From the NCBI GenBank assembly GCA_026260175.1, contig JAKCWW010004746.1, positions 12,143 through 39,653 on the forward strand: DNA of 27,511 nt, written 5' to 3'. Below the pieces are notes generated by a model. It was given only the letters and a program-made list of their open reading frames with translations, was not told the origin of the DNA and did not search any database. Positions 1-9,100 of this stretch are shown here, piece by piece (positions within the stretch are counted from its first letter, which is position 1; each line of letters opens with the position of its first letter). The stretch is from Reticulitermes lucifugus (lineage: Eukaryota; Arthropoda; Insecta; Blattodea; Rhinotermitidae). The position numbers were made by a program, and so were the translations under genes.

Positions 1-157
1 GAGTGTTGTGTGTTGTCAGGTAGAGGTCTCTGCGACGAGCTGGTCCCTCGTCCAGAGAAGTCCCACCGAGTGTGGTGTGTCTAAAAATTGTGATCGTGAA
101 GCCTCGAAAAATGAGGCAGCCTAGGCCCCCAAGGGGCTGTAGAGCTATTGGAAAAAA
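1..157 (+). mobile_element. 3' part of a tRNA-derived SINE, cut by the window edge
   Basis: This stretch matches the reverse complement of 14626-14790 almost base for base, including a TGTTGTCAGGTAGAGGTCTC core, a GAGTGTGGTGTGTCTAAA block, and a 3' end reading CCAAGGGGCTGT, then GAGC, then a run of A. The other copy shows that the family has a tRNA-like head, which here lies outside the window. The copy ends in a short A-run at about 150-157. No complete target-site duplication can be tested because the 5' end is missing. It carries no coding capacity. The assignment to a SINE is secure through the second copy; the exact 3' boundary is uncertain by a few bases. Confidence 0.8.
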
Positions 158-271
158 ATACAAGAGTTCATAGGTGGAGAGGGAGGAACATGTCCAGGCG
201 ACACTTCCTGACAACAAAAATTGGAAACTTTGTGGCTCTTGGTTTAATGACTGAGCTACCATCACAGACAT

Positions 272-309
272 TAATAATAATAATTGTAATAATAATAATA
301 ATAATAATA
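272..309. repeat. (TAA)n microsatellite upstream of the retrotransposon fragment
   Basis: TAA/AAT trinucleotides run from 272 to 309 with one interruption (ATTG at about 283-286). The repeat directly abuts the 5' side of the retrotransposon fragment, and the same trinucleotide forms that fragment's 3' end at 979-1006. This fits insertion into a TAA microsatellite. The long Ile runs in overlapping open frames are by-products of this repeat. Confidence 0.85.
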
Positions 310-318
310 GAGCACATT

Positions 319-842
319 ACATCAGCATGCCCAATTTTGACAAAATAACAGTACATAAACAGACATGATAGAGTGGGTGCTCAACTATACTTTAATATAT
401 GCAAGGTAATAGAGATAAGATTAGACAAGGAACATTAGTATAAGCATGTGCCTAAATTAGTAAAAACAAGTCGTGAAGGTAGGGTAACCGTATTATGGAA
501 TCAACAAGTGACAACTGACAGAACCGTCCCTAAATATAAACCGGACATCATAATCTGTGATAATGAAAAAGGAACATGTATGTTAGTAGATGTTGCAGTT
601 TTAGGAGACAGGAAGGAAGAAGCGGAGAAGATTCTGAAATGTGAAGACTTTACAATAGAAATACACCGCATGCGGAATGTAAAAATAAAAGTGATACTGG
701 TAATAATACGGGGCAGCTGGAACCATCTCAAAATCGTTCAGAAAGTACCTGAGCAACATACCGGGAAAGCACGAATTCAAGGAACTAAAGAAAACAGCCT
801 ATATTGGGCACTGCACACGTACTGCGGGAAGTGCTGATGTAA
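319..842 (+). pseudogene. Broken C-terminal endonuclease region of the retrotransposon polyprotein
   Basis: In an intact element this region would nick target DNA so that reverse transcription can start there. The reading frame (ACPILTK... then RHDRVGAQLYFNICK) is interrupted by stops at 346-348 and 436-438. It continues from 448 with a GTG where a start might be guessed, but this is an internal codon, not a real start. The KPD triplet is at 538-546 and the following Asp at 589-591 (LVDVAV). Homology to the family then moves frame at about 709, and again at about 800, each consistent with a one-base insertion; the ancestral stop appears to be TAA at 840-842. Two stops and two frameshifts make this a dead copy. 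The Lys-rich stretch after the catalytic Asp (RKEEAEKILK) is kept. Confidence 0.75.
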
Positions 843-975
843 AAGTGCCAAATATTCAACATGGGAAATAATATTACATGAATCATAAATTGTAACTACA
901 GAATAGCTGCAACACTATATACCCCAGAAACATTGTTTTCTTCAGGTATATAATTGTAAATACCCTGCATAAAGG

Positions 976-978
<3 letters not shown>

Positions 979-1006
<28 letters not shown>
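979..1006 (+). repeat. (AAT)n tail of the retrotransposon
   Basis: At least nine uninterrupted AAT units lie directly after the 3' untranslated sequence of the retrotransposon fragment. They are either the element's own 3' repeat or the right half of the TAA target it entered, matching the repeat at 272-309 on the other side. Confidence 0.85.
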
Positions 1007-1008
<2 letters not shown>

Positions 1009-1143
1009 TACTTTACAAAATATGATCCTTGAAATCAATGTGATGCTGACTGTTCTACTCCATTACTTAATCATTCCGTCACTAACACATGGGGTTTTTT
1101 AACTTAGACATCCCGTTGTGTTAAACATAACACTACAGAGTAG

Positions 1144-1240
1144 TGCCATCAACACAACCATTTATTGGTATTTCTATCAGATAAAATTACAGGGCAACAT
1201 ATTTCGACCAAGGTCTGTACACCGTCAGGCCATTTTACTA
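1144..1240 (-). mobile_element. Short dispersed repeat with degenerate hammerhead-like motif (copy A)
   Basis: On the minus strand this stretch reads CTGACGG (1228-1222), a GACC/GGTC hairpin (1215-1206), GAAA and then TATGTTG, followed downstream by AATAAA and GTTGTGTTGATGG. The neighbouring element at 1294-1456 has the same order of blocks with a better GAAACATGTTG. The order CUGANGA - stem - GAAA is the core layout of hammerhead ribozymes, which are known in Penelope-like retroelements. Here the first box has a G where an A is required, so activity is unlikely. What is seen is the shared sequence; the ribozyme ancestry is inference. Confidence 0.4.
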
Positions 1241-1293
1241 CATAAAAATAAATTAGAATTTCAGTTTTTAAGTTAGTCATTTGTGTTACGAGA

Positions 1294-1456
1294 TAAAACA
1301 GTAAAATACCGTCAACACAACTGAAATGTCTTTATTACTTCTTACTGCAACATGTTTCGACCGCAATTGGTCATATTCAGTCTACAAATTGTTTAAAAAC
1401 ACGTAAAAGGTTTTATACAGACATTTCAGTTGTTTTGACGGTATTTTACTCTTTTA
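1294..1456 (-). mobile_element. Inverted-repeat element with hammerhead-like core (copy B)
   Basis: Two arms, 1300-1331 and 1419-1450, are inverted repeats with 31 of 32 bases matching; adding six outer bases on each side (1294 and 1456) adds one more mismatch. They enclose an 87-base centre. On the minus strand the centre contains CTGAATA (1380-1374), a GACC/GGTC stem with a six-base loop, and GAAACATGTTG. ACATGT (1355-1350) is self-complementary and could serve as a minimal stem III between two molecules. The layout suggests a MITE-like or Penelope-related nonautonomous unit; no protein is encoded. The inverted repeat is certain; the class of element is not. Confidence 0.55.
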
Positions 1457-2690
1457 AATTGCAATTTCTTATTAATTTATGTGGGAGTAGACGTAGATCG
1501 CAGCCCATTAATTATACAAAATTACTGCTAAATTGTCACCTGTAATTTAAGGGTGACGTAAGAATTTTTACCTCAGAAATTTAGTTGTTGCGACAGCCAG
1601 AGATAACACTCGCTTGCGATACCACACACGAGGAGGAGCAGATATTAGCAGAACTTATTTCCGCAGCCTTAAAACCTAAGGTTCACACTGACTCTTCCCA
1701 AAGTATTATAAATTTTTCGCAAGGAAATCTTTCTCTTCGTAAAAGTGTAATTGTACCTATTTTAATTGTGGATACCAATTTTCATCTTTCACTCTAAGAA
1801 TATAACAGTGTTTGATGGTGTTAGAGAACAATGCTCAGGATAAAACTTCTACTTAATTAATATGATAAAACGAACTGTAGAAAACTGACGTGTGACAATT
1901 ACCATCACGTACCCTTTGCATAATATTGTCGGATTATTAAATGAAGAAGGATTAGTTACATCAGAAATGTAGCAAATGTAGAACAACTAGAACGTGTCAC
2001 AGAATTTTAGTCGTAAGCCATAAGCGTAGAAAACAATGAGGTCCAATCCAAGACGGAAAAATAATATTAAACATGATGTATGAAAAATTACATTTGAACT
2101 TCGCTTTATTAGCTAACAGTTGGTTTTACTAATGGAAATGTTTTAACAAAGACGATAGATCTTTTTCTGTCAAAAGCATAGAATTTCTAGAAAACAGAAG
2201 GAAGAGTTCAACGTTTAAGAGGACTCGAGGACACATATTGGTGTATTCGCAGTTACATAATGATGCCACTAAAACTACATGAATTATATAGACTCCAAGT
2301 TTGAAAGAAGGTCATGAAATGAAAACATTTTGGACAAACATTTTAAAATTTAATGCCGTTATCCAGGAGTGTTTTGTGTGTATGAATAGGTACATTAAAC
2401 TCAAACACATGGAAGTTTCGAATTTTATGAGATATACAGTTAAAAAATTTTTACCCAGTTGTTCATTCTACCTTTCCACAAACACACCCCCCTTGTTCAA
2501 CATTTGTTTAGCCCATGGTTAGATCATACTCGTATTACCTTAAATGTTAGGATTATTTATCGATTATGTATTAGAAACGATGTCGAAGGAAGTTATCTTT
2601 ATCCTCTTTGAGACATAATCCCTGCATATTCTTAGAGGAACTGAGGATAACCACGTAAATCCTTAGTTCATCCTTCAGTGACGCTCTGGT
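1457..2690. other. No recognised gene or repeat
   Basis: AT-rich sequence without a feature I can name. A 70-codon open frame at 1585-1797 (+) starts at TTG and one of 73 codons at 2301-2522 (+) also starts at TTG; neither has a recognisable domain, and both are of the length expected by chance. Confidence 0.5.
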
Positions 2691-2808
2691 TTAAATACCA
2701 GCTACTGCCCAGGATGGAGAAGTTTTTAATTTATAGCACAATTAAACGCATTCACGACCTACACTGCACCGAGTTCGACACCGAAGTGTTCAGATAGCTT
2801 GTGTCCGG

Positions 2809-2873
2809 ACCGACATTTGAACCCTGCACCTCCAGAATGCATGTCAACAGCCTAAGCCGTTGAGCCAATTAAC
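2809..2873 (-). mobile_element. tRNA-like SINE head
   Basis: The minus strand has TGGCTCAACGGC (2867-2856), 11 of 12 against the Pol III A-box consensus, and GGGTTCAAATGTC (2824-2812), which matches the B box except for its last two bases. The spacing between them is right for a tRNA-type internal promoter. The body of the SINE probably extends towards 2690, but I cannot place its 3' end. A relic tRNA pseudogene is the alternative. Confidence 0.5.
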
Positions 2874-3059
2874 TCCGTTTGTGCCGCTGTCGTACAACCC
2901 TTGTCCTGCCATGATACCAGCGCCTTCTGCTTCCCCGTTCCTTTGCCGGGAGGTCAATGGATGACTGGACGTTACTATAGCAGGGCCGGCAGACAGAGAT
3001 GGAGCAAGCGCCAACGTAAACCACATTTCTAAATCCCCGAACAACCCTGTGGTAGCTCC

Positions 3060-3610
3060 ATTACTCTAGCAGCTGATGGCTTGCCAACGAAGTTGCTCGC
3101 TCTACCGTGTGAGCAGGAATGTGCTGCTGGTCCTGCTGCACCGCGCACACTGTTCACACTTTTAGAAAAATCAGTGGCGACGAGAGGAACGGGGCAGAGG
3201 AAAAAATCACCGGTGTTCTGCGGTCCGGAAGAGGACCCGACGCCCGAGTATTTTGCATATATTTCTGTTTTTCTCAATACTATCAGATGTAATTATGTAG
3301 TGATATATCGTGTTGGCGGGCTTTTGTGAGTGCGGTAATGAACCTTCGGGTTCCATAAAACGCGGGGAATTTCTTGACTAGCTGACGACCTGTTAGCTTC
3401 TCAAGAAGGACTCTGCTCCATGGAGTTAGTTAGATATATCGTGTTGACGGCACTTGCGGCCAGTGGCCATCTTGCTTACGGCGTCCTCTACTTTGTTTTG
3501 TTTCTTTTCCTCTTGCCTGTCTGCCCTTGCTGGGAGGCCCGAAAACTTTTTTTTTACCGGGGACCGAACCGTCTCTTGGCGGCCCCGAGAAAAATACGGA
3601 AAACGAACAA
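3060..3610. other. GC- and CpG-rich block of unknown nature
   Basis: Compared with the AT-rich surroundings this block has many CpG dinucleotides and GC-rich runs (for example around 3179-3246 and 3445-3600). It contains an 18-base near-repeat, GATATATCGTGTTGGCGG at 3302-3319, present at 3432-3449 with one mismatch. It also contains a perfect hairpin with a UUCG tetraloop (3340-3353). An open frame at 3420-3692 (+) starts with ATG at 3420 and encodes a hydrophobic segment at about residues 20-35 (YGVLYFVLFLFLLPV) followed by a basic stretch. I do not recognise it. It may be a CpG-island promoter with a first exon, or a young GC-rich repeat; the coding call itself is weak. Confidence 0.35.
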
Positions 3611-3659
3611 TGGTTTATGCACATATATCCCTTCACATGGTCTTACTCTATATATTTTA

Positions 3660-3790
3660 AAGGCATATGTAAGAATCAAAAGTCGACACTGAGGGGTTCG
3701 CATTTCCATATTGCTTTCTGTAAGTTGTGGGTTCAAATCCTGGCTCAGATTTCAGTTACCATGGATTGATTTTTCTCGTCTATTTTCTGA
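3660..3790 (+). mobile_element. Possible tRNA-derived SINE fragment
   Basis: GGGTTCAAATCC at about 3729-3740 is a perfect B box for RNA polymerase III. About 40 bases upstream, GAGGGGTTCGCAT has the flavour of a tRNA D-arm, but it is not a clean A box. No target-site duplication was found. It fits a decayed SINE head on the plus strand. Confidence 0.35.
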
Positions 3791-4059
3791 CACCCAGCAG
3801 ACACATGCCGTGAGATTTCTCCAACGGATTTCAAATGGTTTACTTCGTGACGTATTATACAGACATTACCACGGCGTTCTGTACTTTATACATAACAGAT
3901 AATTCCACGGTACACGACTAAATCAATACCATTTATGCTCGTATAAAGCTACGCTCTTCCCTGCCATTATTTGTGCAAAACTCTTATATGGTCAACAGAA
4001 TTGTGTTCATATGTCTTACACCTAATTCTACACCAATGGGATAGTAAATGTGTGAAGTA

Positions 4060-4445
4060 CAGACAGAAACTAATTTAGCCCATAATTAAAGCATAGCTTC
4101 CAATGCACCGATTTTTATGAAACTCGTATCTGATCAGTGGCGTTACACGAAAATCTCATGTACCGAATTTTGTCAAAATCGGACGAAACTTGTCGAAAAT
4201 AGAGCAACAACTATTTTACGTCCGTAATTGAAGTGTCGCTGTCATGGTGCCGATTCCGGGATAATCGTAACTACTGAATAGCGTCACGTAAACATTTTGC
4301 ACACCGAATTTAACTCAGATCGGTCAACAAACACGCAAACTACAGACGGAAATTTATTTTCGCCCATAAGTAAAAGACAACTTTCACTGGACCGATTTTC
4401 ACTGAACTTATTCTTGCCCGAAAACTTTCGTGAAGCAAATCGACA
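4060..4445. repeat. Decayed tandem array, 142-bp period
   Basis: Three successive starts, GCCCATAATTAAAG (4078), GTCCGTAATTGAAG (4220) and GCCCATAAGTAAAAG (4362), are exactly 142 bases apart. Within the units the blocks CCGATT, CTGAT/CTGAA with GCGT, TACCGAATTT/CACCGAATTT and TCAAAATCGG/CTCAGATCGG keep register without gaps. TACAGACAGAAA and TACAGACGGAAA precede the first and third starts. About 2.6 units remain and they are strongly diverged (about two thirds identity over the first 36 bases of units 1 and 2). Similar blocks (CGAATTTCACGAAAATC, GGACGGACAGAC) recur at about 27260-27390. No coding function is visible. Confidence 0.65.
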
Positions 4446-5972
4446 TTCAATTATCCTTTTCTCCACATCTTTCTCAATTTACCAGTTTCCATCATTCGGT
4501 TTTAGCAAATTATTTTAAGACTTAAAAAGGAATCAGTCCAGAAATAATAGACAATCTATGAAACAAATATCACTCCCTCCGCAAGATTGCAGAAATTCTG
4601 GTGAGTTCTAAAGCAAGTAATGATTCTGATGCGGTCGTTTGATAGTTTGCTGTCATTTAGAATTTGATTGGATCAAAGTTCATTTAGTGGTCGCTAATGC
4701 AGCACAAATAGTGCTAATTTTCTGTAAATATGAGCATAATTCAGCACAGTGGCTGTCAATAGCGATAATTAACCATTAATGCATGCAATTCGTACCGAAT
4801 TTGCTAGTACTCTATGAGAGATTACAGCTTATCATGGCGAGAGTAAGATGAAATGCAACATCATCAACCACTTTGCCAAAAACATAAACCACTTTTTGTT
4901 CCTATCGGAATTAGGCAACGATAAATAACGAGTTTGATTTTTTAGATGCATTAGGATTAGGCTTTTTGTATGGTAAATTACTAATATTGCACAAAATGTA
5001 ATAATCTTTGTTTCCAATTTCAGCTGAGTTTTGAAACTTTCCTTATTTTAGGATCAAGCAGAGCATTTCTATACATAAATGCTTGCATCTACAGAAAAAC
5101 ATCACGGACATTCGAGCCGTATGAGTGAATATCTGTAATCACTGACATAGATAATTTCTGACCTCGAAAGAAGAATTCAGAATTCATCGGGTTCTACTGC
5201 GGGCTCCGTCTCCTGTAAATTCCAGATAAAGCACCTCTTTCCACATTTTACGCTCTTCTTCTGATCATGTATTGCTTACCTGTGAACAAAGAATTACAGC
5301 ATATTGTAGATTATATATTTGGACCTAACGGTTAGGAGAGAAGATTGTGTTCAAAAATATTCATTGTGGATTTTCATATCTCTGATATTTCACCAGCATT
5401 ATTAGGGCAGTGACAATTGTCATTGAGGGGAACTGTACCACATTAAGGAAAATATGTGAAATACATATGGACTTATTTTATTTACTTTATATTATTCATT
5501 CCGTGCAATGTGATTATAATTCTTTTACAAAAAAACACCCTTTACACATACACTATAAACATAGTTACAATTTTCTGTACACATTAAGGAATTGTATCTC
5601 TAAGTATAATCTAGGTTCAAATGTTGGTTTTTTAAATATAATTATAGTATTAAACCCACAATGTAACTGATCACTTGGAGGATCGAAACATAGATGGGAG
5701 GATAATATTAAACTGGACAGTAACTACACAAAATGCGAATCTGTGTACCTGACTCACCTGGTTAAAATCAGAGTATAGTGGCGGACTTTGTAAAAAAAAG
5801 TAATTAACCTTCGAATTCTACAAAACTGGGGTACTGTTGATACTAGAACGACCATCGTTTGCTGTAGAAAATAAATAAATTGTACCAAACGAAATTCTAC
5901 CCAACAAATTATAACCCTTACCCACTTATAACAAACCATAAGAAGGGTAAGATGTCACATAAAATAAAATCT
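4446..5972. other. No recognised gene or repeat
   Basis: AT-rich sequence. Open frames here (the longest is 86 codons at 5410-5670, plus strand) have no recognisable domain and are rich in residues expected from AT-rich DNA. Confidence 0.5.
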
Positions 5973-5986
5973 ACCTCATAACTTAC

Positions 5987-6272
5987 GGAAGCCGGGATAG
6001 TAACTAGGCTATGGGTGGACGGTCCGGGGTTGCAATCCCGGCAGGGGAAGTGAATATTTACCCTCTCCACAACTCCCGGACGAGCTCTGGGGCCCACGCA
6101 GACTCCTACTCAATGGGCACTGGGGTTCTTTTCTGGGGGTAAAGCGGACCGGTAGTGGTATTGACCACTCACATCCATCGGATGCCGATGTTAACAATGA
6201 GTTGAACTATATTTTTGTAATCCCCTTATATGCCTTTATGGTGTGGACAGGTACAAATTTTCCTTTACCTTT
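5987..6272 (+). mobile_element. SINE copy (GRDSSVGIAT-type family), full length but decayed
   Basis: Starts with a tRNA-like head (GCCGGGATAG... GGACGGTCCGGGGTTGCAATCCC), continues through the body shared with the copies at 7815, 8806 and 12808 (GGGGCCCACGCAGACTCCTACTCAATGGGCACTGG), and ends in a CCTTTACCTTTACC tail. The A-box region is shortened compared with the copy at 12808-13100, and the B box is disturbed (GGTTGCAATCC), so transcription by Pol III is unlikely. Flanks 5973-5986 and 6273-6286 agree at 10 of 14 positions and may be an eroded target-site duplication. The minus-strand open frame here is an antisense SINE translation, not a gene. Confidence 0.75.
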
Positions 6273-6286
6273 ACCTCGCACCTTAA

Positions 6287-7742
6287 CCCCCTCAGTTTAA
6301 ATTTAATACTTTGGTGCTACAAAATAGGTTCCGATTAGGAAATAGTGGTCCTATAACCACTGTGAACAAAATACAGTGATTTTCCAACTACAGATTTGTG
6401 AATCTGCCTGATTTACTATATGGGCAGTATACTTTCCATTGATTGATGTATAGTCGATGCTCACGAAGTTTCAGTAGTTTGCTCTACTCGTAGCTCCAAA
6501 TGACTGGCTGTCTACATTAAGAGAGATATTACATAACTCATTTATTTGTACATCAGTTCATTAGTGAAGATGATTGAGAAAGAAAACTGGATGATGAATT
6601 TTAGGATAGTGAATTTAGAGTCACATCCCAGTCATATTTAGAGCAATTTGGAGACTCAAATATAAAACATTCTCTTTCTTTGATGCTGACATTTTTACGT
6701 AAAACTAAATGACGTGAAAATAAAGAATATTTAGGTACATGTATTCTGTATCGTGCAAATATTTATACTGATAATTTCACCTAATACATGGATAGTTAGT
6801 AACGGATATGGTGTTGGTAATCAAATTTCTTCCTTAATATTATCAAGTAGTCTTTCCTGTATGTCCTAGATTTGGGTCTTATATCACAAAATAAGACAAT
6901 CGATTATAATCATTCAATGTCCGATCTGGCCGATATAGGAAGTTCGTCTGATTTTATTTATTAATGTTCCGGCCAGAAACTCATTTTGTGATCGATGTGA
7001 AAGGACGCCTTTCTTCTGTACTTTCATGTCAAATCGAAATTTCAGCTTGGCAAGTCACTAAATCATTTATGAGTCTTTGAGACTTGAGCAAAGTTTTTGT
7101 TGTCTGACACCAATTCTTAGATATGATCTTCCTTACAAATATAATATAATGAAAAGAGAAACAGAAAAATAACAGAGTTCAGGAAAACTTTGTTGATAAA
7201 CACTTTTTCCTATTATAATTTCAAAACCATCTGTTTTTTTCCGATTATCTAATTTTACGTTTTTAAAAAAGAAACACGTACAAACCTTTTGTTTGTTGGA
7301 CCATTTAGTACGCCCGCAATATTAATCTCAACAGAAGTATCAGAATAAGGATGAGAACAGTGAAAAGGAATTTACTGTTTGTAACATGTCTGCGGTTCAA
7401 TCGTTACAAGTTCCTATTTCAAATTAACCGAAAAAGTTAGTCCATTATTCCAAAGGCAACCTATTCCTATATCTCAATGACATTAATAATCTATAGGTAT
7501 ATCACTCTGCCTTATCACAAATTCGGACACCAATGTGATAGACTCTACGTGACCGATTTTTAATAAATTTAGTACAATCGTCATGCTAGTTTAAAAATTT
7601 CTAACTCGTCATCTTCTACTAAAGTAAATAATACATTTTTCTGTCGATTTATACTCTTGAGGTAGATGTGATGATAAAACCTTCCAAATGTAGGGTTTTG
7701 TCTATAGTTGTGTACAGTGATATATCCTTATATATTTTTTCT
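6287..7742. other. No recognised gene or repeat
   Basis: AT-rich sequence with no long open frame and no repeat that I can assign. Confidence 0.5.
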
Positions 7743-7763
7743 TATATATATATATATATATAA
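7743..7763. repeat. (TA)n microsatellite
   Basis: About ten TA units, uninterrupted, in otherwise AT-rich DNA. Confidence 0.85.
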
Positions 7764-7814
7764 AAGAAAAATTGTGAAGGCGTTTTAAGGAAAAATTAAA
7801 ATTGTTAGGGTGTC

Positions 7815-7989
7815 ATTTAAAGGTAAAGGTAAAGGTGCCTCTGTCCAAGCCATGCAGGCACAAAGTGGAAGTAGATTATATTTAGACTCATTCTTAACCT
7901 CGGCACTAGATGGAGGTGAGTGGTTAACTTTCCTCGGCCTCATTACCACCAGGAAAGAACTCCGGTGCCCACTGAGTAGAAGGCTGGGT
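7815..7989 (-). mobile_element. 5'-truncated SINE copy (GRDSSVGIAT-type family)
   Basis: Read on the minus strand this is the 3' part of the SINE family: CCGGAGTTC, then CGGCACTAGATGGAGG on the plus strand, then the tail seen on the plus strand as AAAGGTAAAGGTAAAGG (7819-7835). Similarity to the other copies stops at about 7989, before the tRNA-like head. GGGTGTC occurs at both 7808-7814 and 7990-7996, a plausible 7-bp target-site duplication for a 5'-truncated insertion. The 65-codon plus-strand open frame starting with a GTG codon at 7810 is antisense SINE sequence. Confidence 0.7.
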
Positions 7990-8805
7990 GGGTGTCTGCA
8001 TGTCTAGAAGAAAAACAACTCTTTTCTCTACTAGGAAGGGAGTAAATCCTGTACGAAATATAATTCTGCTCGAAGCAAGGGTCCTACACTTTTCATACGT
8101 GTTTCTCTGTATCTTTTCCATTACTCTGACAAACAAACGGATATCAAACGTGAAAGCTTTGTTTGCGTCAGGTCAGGGCTTTCTCAGGATAAAACAGTTT
8201 ATTTTAACAACACAAAGCGCAACTCCAAAAACAACGTGATGCAGATACGAGTGGATGTCTGTCAGCCACTGGGGTGATTATGTGAGATCGGTCCAAAATA
8301 TCTGACAAATTGTAATGCTAAAGTTTCTTCTCAACCCCAAACACAGTTTCTTATAATAACTAAAAGACCACTTCTCTGTCCAGAAATTGTCACGATGGAA
8401 GAGCGATACGAATTTCAGCTTTTATAATAAGATTTTTCGGGGTTTTCTTCAGTTTATGTAAGCGAATGACGGGACAGTCCATTGCAACAGGCCACAAACA
8501 CATCGTTCCCTCTTCTAACCTACTTATATCACATGATCGTTCTTCCGTTTATTCAACGCCCCACAACTTCAGTGGTTCCAACACGTTGCTTATAGAACCC
8601 ATGACACAGGACTCCAAACCCCCATTTAATTATAGCTATTGATTGCTGAACAAAAGGACATCAATAGGCACCAGGTGTCTAAAGTGGAAAATGTAATGAG
8701 ACAGTTTCGATAGGAAGGAATAAGTCTCATAAGAAAGGGGATGGAATACGCAGAATAAACGAAGGCCAGTTAAATGAGTAAAAGTTAATTGAGATAAAAG
8801 AGTAA

Positions 8806-9090
8806 TAGGGAGCCGGTATAGCCACTACGCTACAGGATGGCCGGGCCGGGGTTCTATTCCCAGCAAATGCAAAAATTTTTCTCTTCTCCAAAACGTCCAG
8901 ACCGGTTCTGGGGCCTAACTAGCCTTCTCTTAAATGAGTAACGGGGTAATTGCCCTGGAGCAAAGCGGCAAGACATGATATTAAACTGCCCACCTCCATC
9001 TAGCGCCGATGTTCAGAATAAGTGGAGCTACACCTCTACTCCCTCATATGTGTTCATGGTGTGGCCAGGGACAAATTTACCATTACCTTT
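8806..9090 (+). mobile_element. SINE copy (GRDSSVGIAT-type family) with A-box deletion
   Basis: The head reads GAGCCGGTATAG, then directly CCACTACGCTAC; about 11-16 bases containing the A box are missing compared with the copy at 12808-13100. The B box (GGGTTCTATTCC) has one mismatch. The body and the tail (CATTACCTTT) follow. Flanks AAAAGAGTAA (8796-8805) and AAAAGATTAA (9091-9100) differ at one base and are a convincing target-site duplication. The deletion probably arose after insertion or in a parent copy; the element cannot promote its own transcription. Confidence 0.8.
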
Positions 9091-9100
9091 AAAAGATTAA

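Larger units (their letters stand above)
310..1006 (+). mobile_element. 5'-truncated non-LTR retrotransposon 3' end (restriction-like endonuclease type, R4/Dong-like)
   Basis: The segment contains the C-terminal end of a non-LTR retrotransposon polyprotein (about 319-842), about 135 bp of 3' untranslated sequence and a terminal (AAT)n tail at 979-1006. The protein part carries a Lys-Pro-Asp motif followed 15 residues later by Asp, the signature of the PD-(D/E)XK restriction-like endonuclease found downstream of reverse transcriptase in R2- and R4-type elements. The reverse transcriptase itself is absent, so the copy is strongly 5'-truncated. (TAA)n on both sides resembles the known preference of Dong/R4-type elements for TAA repeats. 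Family assignment rests on memory of similar insect sequences and on the motif; a related restriction-endonuclease clade is possible. Confidence 0.75.

Noticed and set aside
148-348. 66-codon open frame with Ile runs
   Set aside because: It joins SINE-flanking sequence, a TAA microsatellite and the start of the retrotransposon fragment; the Ile runs are translated TAA repeat.
3420-3692. Secreted or membrane protein gene
   Set aside because: One hydrophobic stretch in a 90-codon frame is not enough; there is no homology I recognise, so it is only mentioned within the CpG-rich block.
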